A stretch of 64,000 nt of DNA, from assembly GCA_000697665.1 (NCBI GenBank), contig KL197727.1:310001-374000 (forward strand). Direction: 5' to 3'. A model generated the notes under the pieces. That model was not told the DNA's origin. It saw only the letters and a program-made list of their open reading frames with translations, and made no database searches. The position numbers and the translations under genes are program-made. The DNA comes from Jaapia argillacea MUCL 33604. Its lineage: Eukaryota > Basidiomycota > Agaricomycetes > Jaapiales > Jaapiaceae. Positions 50,622 through 61,957 of the stretch are shown in pieces (position 1 is the first letter of the stretch; each line of letters begins with the position of its first letter).

Positions 50622-50751
50622 GTCCCCTCACGGGTGACATACGAAAACATTGGAACGATGCAGAGAAGATTAGCATGGCCCCTGCACAAGGATGACACGC
50701 TGTTTCAGAGTGGAAAGACCTACGGGTCCCAAAATTTATGCCGAACCTTTT
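50622..50751 (+). pseudogene. second U6 snRNA copy, probably non-functional
   Basis: Same hairpin start and core as the first copy, AGATTAGCATGGCCCCTGC and ACAAGGATGACACGC being unchanged. The ACAGAGA box, which pairs with the 5' splice site and is nearly invariant in eukaryotes, reads GCAGAGA here (A to G at 50660). There is also an extra A before TTGGAACG. The downstream T run is four instead of five, and about 120 bases of 3' flank present in the other unit are missing. Function cannot be excluded, but the changed box argues against it. Confidence 0.75.
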
Positions 50752-51613
50752 GAACTCATTTCATTCTCCTCCAAAGCACCTGTTGCGGGAGACGGCGACG
50801 TCCCTGATGACTTCCGCTCGCGATGATATGTGGCCTCACTCTTGGTTCTGGTGTGACTTTTCGGTCGTTGAGACCCATTTTCGAGGTGCGTCGCGGGTTC
50901 CCATGTCGAATAGTCAGTCAACAACCTTGTCCTCCAGAGCAGATGTTCCAGTTCCACGTTCAGCCTGGCAACTATCTCAAGTGACGCACTGTTGCCAAGG
51001 TACCATCTCTTCAAATGGATGGTCGTAGCCTCGTGGGATTCACAAAGTATATCACTGGCACTTTGCGTAACCTCGCAAGTTTGCACACTCGGTCGCGCTA
51101 AATAGGGCGTCTTGCTTCTCCTTCTCCCTTCCAGAGGAGGAATAACGGAAATTAGTGTTTCCATTCAAGTGTTGACTTCCCTCTGAAGATCTAGGCAAAA
51201 CCGCACATCAACGAAGCACACAAGGTTCCCACCAGAGGTGAGACCTCAGTTGACCCACTCCTATCCAGTCCCTTGTCCCTTCTTCGGACACAAATCTTGC
51301 AGCGCCCATTCATCACACCCGTAAATTCCGCACTAGGCAATCAGTGGCGGTGCCGTCCATACAAAGTCAAAATCACCCTTATGTTGGAAATGGAATGCGA
51401 GCAATGGAATTTGATGCGGCGTTCCGGAATCATTATCGAAGTATAAGGATACCAGTCGTCGCATCTCGTTGCCTATCCCGTGAATAAAGATGCCTTTGAC
51501 TAGTGGGGAAGCGCCCATAAGGACCAAGTCCTATAACTTTGTATGGTGAAGCTACGACGATCGACTATATACTTTCTGCTATCCCTCCCTACCATCCGTC
51601 ACCTTCCCTTGAA
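50752..51613. other. non-coding stretch between second U6 and second secreted-protein gene
   Basis: About 860 bases corresponding to 47801-48820, with a deletion of about 120 bases near its start. No gene is recognised. Confidence 0.6.
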
Positions 51614-52255
51614 ATGCTCTCGCGACACAATCTTTACCCCCTCCTTCTATTCCTCCTCACCCGTAAGTCCCCCCCCCCCAATCCGTTTTTCCAAAACCCT
51701 TGTTTCTAAACGCCCTTTTGCTCCTCCTTTACCCAGTCAATCTTTTCGTAACAGCTTCGCCCATCTCGGATCAATGGGACTCTCTTCGTCATCTCGATAA
51801 AATCGACGGACAAACGAGGGATTGGTATTGGAATAGGGTGTATCGGCGGAGATGTATGGTAGCGTGTATGTTTGTTGATCATGTCAGTACCATCCATTCA
51901 CGCCTTTTCTTCTGCTTCTTCGTCTCATGTTGTTTTCATACAGTCTACCACCACGGCCACTACGGAAGTAGTTGTATCAACGAAATCTGTAGCCTTGGAT
52001 GAAGCCCCGACTCCTGTTCCCACTGTTTCCGGGGAGACGACCACCACATCAGGCTCAAGTTCATCTTCGCCAACTGGTACTCTTAAATCTGAAGCGACGA
52101 GTTTACTCTCGTCGTCTTCGACGGTGGTGGTGACACCTACCTCTGGTGTTACCAACGCGGGACAAACCAGCGCGTCGTTGGGTACCCATGTCGTTTCAGG
52201 CCAGGTGGCTGCGTTGAGTGTTGTGATGTTCACCTTCTTCGTTCTTGCTCTCTAA
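51614..52255 (+). CDS. small secreted, probably GPI-anchored Ser/Thr-rich protein, copy B
   Basis: Paralogue of the gene at 48821 with the same three-exon plan (51614-51662, 51737-51882, 51944-52255), 168 residues. The signal peptide is MLSRHNLYPLLLFLLTLNLF. The block SPISDQWDSLRHLDKID is identical to copy A and is followed by RDWYWNRVYRRRCMVACMFV with the same two Cys. The Thr/Ser stalk (APTPVPTVSGETTTTSG) has diverged freely in sequence and length. The hydrophobic end (VAALSVVMFTFFVLAL) keeps the GPI-signal layout. Exon 2 is 146 bases in both copies. Intron 1 has a C run (about 51669-51679). Both copies look expressible; no function is known to me. Confidence 0.8.
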
Positions 52256-52657
52256 TCGTTCTTGCCGTCGACACGATATTTTCTTACCGGGGGTTCCGTA
52301 GGTCAATCGTACCTCCTCCACGTTTAATATTTATTCCTTTGTCGTTGTACATTCCTTCCTTCCTGGTTTCCCTCGTATAGTCATCTATGACACGGCTTCG
52401 GTATCGTTATCAACTTTGTATCGTTAACTTTTGTCTTTGATGCCTGGTGCGTTATGTAGTAGTAGAGACTTTCCGTGTATTGTTAAGCGATGAATTCAGA
52501 TGGTACTGTTCTCCGGGTTCATTGTAGAGCGTTGGTCAAGGAGATATGGTGGTTCAGACGAGGGGTCGGGAAATATTCATCCACGCGCATGTTACATGGG
52601 TATATCTCGTCTGTAGTGATGGCTCCTCGACCCCAGAGGGAACGATACTGATCGAAC
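52256..52657. other. intergenic: 3' flanks of secreted-protein gene B and carbonic anhydrase
   Basis: About 400 bases between convergent genes. It corresponds to 49494-50033 in the left unit and lacks the 16-base and second 74-base repeats found there. Confidence 0.55.
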
Positions 52658-53274
52658 CTACGCAACCTGTCGCACCTACATAACCGAGGTGTATCAACAC
52701 TCGACTTTTCAACCCCCAAAGCGACAGGCTCACCTTGCCAGTCTCAACCTCATAAACCCACCCGGTAACCTTGGTCTCCTCCAACACCAACGGGTTCTCC
52801 TTCAACCACTTGACATCACTCTTCACGGCCTCTTCCAAATCGCCAAACTCCAAAAAATCAATCTTGTCAATCGTTTCCGGATCGACCTTCGTTTGCGATT
52901 TGAGGATGGAGTGGAGGTGTTGTGAGGAGAAAGTAAGCATGCCGCAATCTGTATGGTGGAATAGTGCGATTTCACGTGTGCCGAGGAGGCGTTGGGAGAT
53001 TATTAGGGAGCGGAGAGCGTCTTTCGCTGCTCCGCCTGCGTTGCGGATGATGTGGGCGTCGCCTTCTTGGAGACCCAGGTGGGCTGCTGGGTCGATACGG
53101 GCGTCCATGCATGTCACTGCAATCCAAATCAGCTCAGTATCATACGATCGTTTTAGGGGGAGAGGGGAGGGTACCGATTGCTAGTTTCTTGGCTGGGGGA
53201 GCTTTGAGGTGACCCTTGGTAAACCCTTGTGCATACTTGTCGCTGGCTTGTACGAAATCGGTGTGGGCAGACAT
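52658..53274 (-). CDS. Beta-class carbonic anhydrase
   Basis: Interconverts CO2 and bicarbonate. The ATG at 53274 opens MSAHTDFVQASDKYAQGFTK, then KAPPAKKLAIG; after an intron the next exon starts VTCMDARIDPAAHLGLQEGD. Zinc ligands and the Asp/Arg dyad are visible: Cys-x-Asp-x-Arg in CMDAR, and His with Cys in HHTDCGM. IIRNAGGAAKDALRSLIISQ is the usual substrate-pocket strand. The protein ends TGWVYEVETGK and, after a last intron, VRQVA with TAG at 52658-52660. About 165 residues, the short fungal form without a mitochondrial leader. Its 3' part is duplicated at 50034-50260. Confidence 0.93.
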
Positions 53275-53815
53275 GGGGGATGAGAGAGAGGTTGCTGATC
53301 GGGGTGGGGTTGTGGAACAGTGTCGGGATAAGTTTGGAGTGGCACGATTGGGTGGTGGTGGTGTTCGGAGGACTTTATATAGGATTGTGCTGACATGTTG
53401 GCTGAATGGAGGGAAAAAGGGCGTAGAGTGTGTGAGTGAGGTGAGGAGGGGAGTGTATTGCGAGAGCATTGCGTGATTGGGAGTGGGAGCACGTCAGTGG
53501 CTGCAGGTGATTAGTGCCAGGCTAACTTGAGCGCGGTCAAGGAGGTGGAAGGAGAAGGGCATCACGAGGGCAATGGCGAGGACGGTGTTTATCAACTTTA
53601 TGTCGGTTCATCCATCCAATCGGTGCAATTCTGTCATGACTCAAAAAAAGTGCAGTAAATTTTGAGGAGGTGGTTCGGATGCAGAAGCAACACTAAATGA
53701 GGGGTGATGTCATGCGCCGTCCGTCGATCGCGATTAGGTTAGGTTCTGTCATGTGACTAGGAGTGTGGATCACGTGGAGAGTGCCACGTGTAACACGTCT
53801 CCTCCTCCCTCCTCC
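53275..53815. promoter_or_regulatory. divergent promoter region (carbonic anhydrase / RINT1) with paired E-boxes
   Basis: About 540 bases between the divergent ATGs. A TATATAGG-like element at about 53376-53383 on the plus strand (minus-strand CCTATATA), about 100 bases before the carbonic anhydrase ATG, may be its TATA box. Two CACGTG palindromes at 53771-53776 and 53785-53790 lie just upstream of the RINT1 ATG. Confidence 0.5.
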
Positions 53816-56800
53816 ATGGCGTCTGCAGAGATATGCAGGTTGCTGGCACCTGCCAACACACAGATATCCGAACAGCGTGCTCTTGAGCTAATTAACTGGA
53901 AGTATCCGTCATGGGATGCCCTGCCTGCCCTCGACGTCCTGCGCACCCAGCTCGACCAAGCACAGGCTCATTCTACAGCCCTCAACACAAGTCTCGCCGC
54001 ATCACAGGATTCTGTTGCAGAGCTCACGTCCGCCACCCGCTCAGCCCTCGAAAATCACCTGCACACGGCACAGGAACTCTCCTTGCTCAGACATTCACTC
54101 GCCGATGAGCTCGCTTTCCTCTCCGACGAGTTGGTGTCCACTCTCGGTGATGCCCATGGGGAGAGGGGCGCTACCTTGTTGGAAGAACTAGAGGGAATGC
54201 ATCGCAGTTTGAAAGAACTCGAGAGTGTCAAGGGGTATGTCCAGGTCGTTCAGAGGGCTCTGCAACTTAGGTTAGCTCGATCACCCCATTCCGGCTTCTG
54301 CCACTTACGCCTTCCCAGTGAATCTTCTATCAACCAACTCCGCAAAGCCCCTACCACCCCCCTCTCACCAACTTCCCTTTCCTCATACCAGTCCCTCCAG
54401 TCTTTCGTCTCTTCCGTCTCGCAAGCTTGTTCCGACGTCGAGGATGGTGGCGAGAGCCAAGGTGATGAACCCAAGTTGCATCTCATCTTATTCCTAGAAA
54501 AGATCAGAGATAGGACTTGGATCGATATTAAAGGCGTTTTAGCTGCGTACGTCTTGCTTTTTGCTTGGCTCTGACACATCACTAATCTTGCGTCGGGCTC
54601 ATAGACCACTTCTGGAAGCCGCAGAGAAACTCAAATGGCCAATGCGAGTCGACTACATCTCCGCCTCTCCCGAAGACAGAAAAGCGTTCGAGAGCGCTTT
54701 CTTGAACATACTCCGGCTGCAATCCATGTACGTCCCACACCCTTTTCAACAACGCCGACACACGAATAACCGACGACCCGTACAGCGGAGACAAACTCCA
54801 TTCATCAACGAACCAAAAGCAAAAAACACAAACTTTATACCCTCTCCAAACCCTCGTACACCCCATCGCACTCCGGTTCAAATACCACTTTGATACCAGT
54901 AGAGGGACCAACAGGGTTGACAAGGTCCGTCGCCCTCCTCATCCCCTCACTCCCTTCACCTCATCTTTCTTCGTCTGTAGCCCGAATGGTACTTTACACA
55001 CATCTTGAACGTAATCACCGAACACCGTCCTTTCATGGATGGAATCCTCCAACTCTTGATAGATTCAACCGAATACAAAGGGATAAACGCATGGGTAACT
55101 TTCCTCCCCCTCCTCCCCCCTCCACCTCCCAACAACAACTAATTAAAGAAACGAAACCGACAGCAAACACTAACAACCCTCCTCCTCCCCCTCCCCACCT
55201 CCAAAATCCAAAAAACGGTTCCTCAAATCTTACATCATCCAAGTTTGTTGGCGCATCTTGTGGGTGAGGCGTTGGCTTTTGATAGGGGGTTGAGAGAGGT
55301 TGGGTATGAGGGTGGGGATGGGAAGGTGGGGGATGAGGGATGGGAGGGTGTTAGTGAGGTTGTGTTGGGGAGGAAGGAGTGGTTTGATGCTTGGGTTGAA
55401 GGGGAGAAACGATGTATGTGTTTTTTCTTGGTTTTGGTTGTGGTTCCATTCCCTCCACTAACTTTTTTTCTTTGGTGTTATAGTCGCTGAAGATCAATAT
55501 CATGAAATAATATCTGCTTCAGACGCGTGGGTTATCGCTGACGACAGTTCCGGCGATCCCGACGACGACGACGGCATGGGAGGATCTGGGATAGGAGATA
55601 GAGAATTAAGATCTACCAATTCTGCAAGACGGGTTCGAGCCCTACTCGAACAAGTCACAGGTACCGTCCCCCACCCACTCCACCCCCAAAACCCACTTTA
55701 ACACCTTCGAACGACAGATCGCTACGCATCCCTCCCCTCCCCCCTGCACAAAACCCATTTCCTAACAACCATCCAACTCCCCCTCCTCCAAACATACCAC
55801 TCCCGTATCTCTTCCTCCCTAGACGCTTTTGAGACGCTGTCTTCTGCGTTCGTACGTGCCGTACCCGGTGCTATCACTATGACCGGTTCTTTCAGTGGGG
55901 CGGGTGGGGAGGCAGGGGGGAAGGGGGATGGGAGGAGGTTGACGGGTGGTGTGGTGGGTGTTGAGAGGTTGGTTAAGGGGTTCGTTAGTGCTAGGTGGGT
56001 TGAGAGGGGGATGGAAGGGTGGGGTGATGATTTGGTTCGTCCCTTTCTTCCTTTCCACTAATCATGATCATGAAACCCTAAACTGCACTACCTTGGGATA
56101 GTTCTTCTTGGAGTTGTGGAACGAGATTAACAGCCATGCGTCGTTACGAGCTCGAGCGCATGATAACCCTCTCTTACCATCTCCATCTCCATCTCCGGGA
56201 GGAGAGGGGGTCGAAGGGACTTTGCTTGATGTTTTGGTGGAAGAGTATAGGAAATTGGGAGAGAGGGCCGAGGAGATGATCGTTCAGCAGGTTTATGGAG
56301 AGGTTGAAAGTGCGTTGAGACCTCATTGGGTCGCTCTAGGATCGTACGTCCCCCCCGCTCATACCACTCCCTTTGTTGCCTAATTGATGACAAAATAACA
56401 GACCAGACCCAGAAGCCGAACTCTCAGGAATCCCGATCCCCCCCTCCCTCATCTCCCCAATCTCAATCCTAACCTCCCACCTCACCTTTTTGCACTCCAC
56501 TCTCCCCCAAAGCATCACGACGACGTTGTACAGACGTATAAGCGCGAGGTTGAGTCAGCATATTTTGCAGAGGGCTGTTATGTTTAGGGGGAGGGAAAAG
56601 GTTACGCGTGAGAGGGGTTGGGCGATCCAGAGGGAGGGAGAGTTGTGGGTTGATACTTGTCAGTTGGCTTTGTCTTCTCCTTCGGGGGTGGGGGGTGGTG
56701 GTGCGAGTGGTGGTGCGATTTCGAGAACGAGAGTAGAAGCACCGTGGAGGCGGTTAATCCAAGCTGGGCGGATCATCGGAGCCGAAGGCGAGAGATGGAA

Positions 56801-56954
56801 AAGGGTAGTGGAGGCTACGGTTGGGAGTGGGGGAAGGAAGATGTTGGGAGACGGAGAGTGGGAAGAGGAGATGATGGATGTGCTTGGGTATTGTGAGTTG
56901 AGTAGGGAGGAGGTTGGGCAGGTGTTGAGGATGAGAGTTGATTTTGAGGGGTAG
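53816..56954 (+). CDS. RINT1/Tip20 family vesicle-tethering protein (Dsl1/NZR complex)
   Basis: Tip20/RINT1 is part of the ER tether that captures Golgi-derived COPI vesicles. The ATG at 53816 opens MASAEICRLLAPANTQISEQ. The N-terminal coiled-coil region contains LDVLRTQLDQAQAHSTALNT and LLEELEGMHRSLKELESVKG. The family core follows in small exons: VDYISASPEDRKAFESAFLN, PEWYFTHILNVITEHRPFMD, LQLLIDSTEYKGINAW, LLAHLVGEALAFDRGL, DAWVEGEKRFAEDQYHEII, FVSARWVERGMEGWGDDLFF, WNEINSHASLRARA and, near the end, LGYCELSREEVGQVLRMRVD. The stop TAG is at 56952-56954. Introns in this gene are unusually C/CT-rich (for example 55100-55200). About 830 residues. The match is to the RINT1_TIP1 domain; paralogues in fungi are not expected. 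Confidence 0.88.
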
Positions 56955-57509
56955 GATTTTGGGTTGATGCCGGTTGGGTTGGATGGGTCTTCACCCTCCT
57001 GATGTTGGTGACGGTGATGGAGTATGTGTATGCATTGTTTTATTATTTGGATTTCCATCCTTTCTTGGTTCATCAGACCGTAGCTGCTTGAACATGGGTT
57101 CCTGTCTACCCTCATATGGTCACCACGCCACACCTAGTACCAGTGGGGCGATTGTGCCACCCCGGGCCGCCCGCTAGCCTGAGGCGGCGAGGGGAACGAT
57201 GTGATTTGACGAATATTTATGTCTTCCATTGAGGGCAAATTATCGGACAGGAACATCACATTCCAACAGCACAAGCTCCAGTGAAGCGGTCATGAATCCT
57301 GGGAGGATCGGTTCTGGTCTCTCTGTATGCACAAGAAGCAGAGACTGCTGTGGACGCGAATGTCAAATGACATTTCGCGCAATCGCATTCGCCGGGCTGT
57401 GGGTGGCCGGTATCAGGCTGGCATTACGGCTACAATAGAATTACAACAACTAGTACGATGGCGAAAGCAGGTAAAAAAAACAAACAAACCTCTAACACTC
57501 ATTACGACC
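56955..57509. other. intergenic between convergent RINT1 and MCM3
   Basis: About 555 bases holding two 3' flanks. A GC-rich tract (gccaccccgggccgcccgc) occurs at about 57156. No gene is seen. Confidence 0.5.
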
Positions 57510-60245
<2,736 letters not shown>

Positions 60246-61733
60246 GATGGGTGAAGGGAGGCTGAAGGCGTTGTGGCCCGAGTCTGAAAATCAATGAAAG
60301 CTTGACGCGACCTGTCACGCGATTTGACCTGCCCTAAACGATTGTCACACCAGCCCTCCATCACACCAGGCCTCTCCGCCACTCGGAAACATCCACTCCC
60401 TCTAACTTACCACTGGCGGTATCTAAGAGCCAACCACCCCTTGGACATATCTGCTCCCAAATTCTCCGTCGATTATTTCATTCTGCCACTGCCCCTTCCA
60501 GGCCATCCCTCAGAGTATTGTCAGCCAACGTCTCCGTGTATCCATCGCTGAAGCACAATGCTTCATGACACATCGTCCTGGACGATATGCATCCTATGCT
60601 GGCCCACAGAGGCTAAATTACTTCATGTCATGCACACATTCCCGACCGGGCAACTATGTTTCCTCCTCCGACCGGGTTCTGCTTCTCAGAGGCTTGGCGG
60701 AGTAATCATATCTCCGATTTTTTCGCATTCCATGCAACCGCCCTAGGTACGCCCTTTTCACGGTGTATGTACTTATGGCAAACTTATGGCGGAATCGAGC
60801 CGCAATCTCCATCTCGTCAACAGTCGGGATTTACTTTGTTCTGGGCCTCGCCCTTCACCCTTCTGCCAGCACTCATCTCATCGACCTTTCACAACAGCCG
60901 ACTGCATGACGCACGCATGTTGCCGACAACGTGAACAATTCGAAGCATTTCCCACCATCGTGTGCCATCACTCACACAGCAAATTGAACTTGTGATTTCG
61001 GTACCTGGAATGTACCTGTCATCGATGACAAGGATCCACCAGAGTTCCGTATCCCTATGCGGCTGGCCTTGGCAAAGGCCCACCAGTTTCTGACCCGCCC
61101 TTTCCAGAAATGCCAGTCATCCGCTGCATACTCAACGACAGAATCCCGACCCAATGCGAAAATTGGAACCTGATGGGGCATCAATTTACAGCAGGGTTAC
61201 GCATTCCGAGTGGTGAATAAACCACCGATGCTGGTCGAGATCGTTCGGCTGCATTCACCGTTCCAACCGGTCCTACCGCGTGCGCCGTTTTGTGAATCCG
61301 AGTGAAGACGAGGGAACAGTTGACCAAGTACTTGCTGGGGTCACAAGCAACAGTTACACGGATATGACTATTCACTGGTGGTACACAGGGCGCTATGCTG
61401 AAGATCTAACCGCTTCTCTCTTCAAAGAATCACCAGCGAGATACACATTAGCTAGTACACCTGCAGAATATGATGAAATAAGGAAACTTCGAGAGCCAAC
61501 AAAGAATGAGCGTATAAGTGGGTGAAAACAATGATTCCAGGAAAGGTCTGTCCGCGTAAACGCAGATAGTGGAGACGAGAAACTGTTGGATATGTAGGGT
61601 GGGGTAACTTTTGAGTCGAGGAAGGGAGCGGGGTTCAAAGGAGGCGATGGGTAGTATTTTGGTCGGCTGGGGGGGTCGAAGGAGGTGTCAGCGAAACGGT
61701 CGCGAAGGGGGAGGCGAATCTGACTCACATCGG
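60246..61733. other. gene-poor stretch upstream of MCM3
   Basis: About 1.5 kb. The MCM3 promoter lies at its left end. None of the open frames shows a known family, repeat structure or consistent splicing, and no transposon ends or RNA gene were recognised. Confidence 0.5.
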
Positions 61734-61957
61734 TTACCAATCCTTGCCACCTACTCCTCTTTCCCAATCTTTGTCTGCTCCTCTCTTCCAATCTTTCCCA
61801 CTAACGCCCCTCTCATCTAAGCTTGTGTCCGCCGTCTAAGTGGCAACGTCAGAAAAGGTAAAATAAGGAGATCGAGAGGGTAGCTTACGGGCAAAGCAGA
61901 AGCCACGGAAACCAAGAGCAATAGAACGGCTGCAAGGTACGGTCGGAGGAGCATCAT
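61734..61957 (-). CDS. putative secreted repeat-peptide precursor (three KDW-ending repeats)
   Basis: Two exons (61889-61957 and 61734-61835) joined by a 53-base intron with good ends (GTAAGC...ACTTAG) give 56 residues. Exon 1 is exactly a signal peptide, MMLLRPYLAAVLLLLVSVAS-ALP. Exon 2 reads TADTSLDE, then three units each starting after a basic residue and ending Lys-Asp-Trp: R|GVSGKDW, KR|GADKDW, ER|GVGGKDW, and TAA (61734-61736) right after the last Trp. The intron falls between signal and repeats in phase 0. This is the layout of Kex2-cleaved secreted peptides (alpha-factor-like, KEP/RiPP precursors); release of six- or seven-residue peptides is inferred. A TATA-like TTATATT lies about 55 bases upstream of the ATG. 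The gene is very short, so chance is not excluded. Confidence 0.55.

Larger units (their letters stand above)
50261..52890. repeat. tandem duplication, right unit (about 2.63 kb)
   Basis: Second copy of the block at 47295-50260. It begins exactly at the junction with the P450-derived GCAGGGGTCACCATAAGTG and ends inside the complete carbonic anhydrase at the point where copy A is cut (ggatcgacctt, about 52890). Confidence 0.9.

Noticed and set aside
55620-55650. GGTTCGAGCCC resembling a tRNA T loop/B box
   Set aside because: It is in-frame coding sequence of RINT1 (ARRVRALLEQ) and lacks the other tRNA arms.
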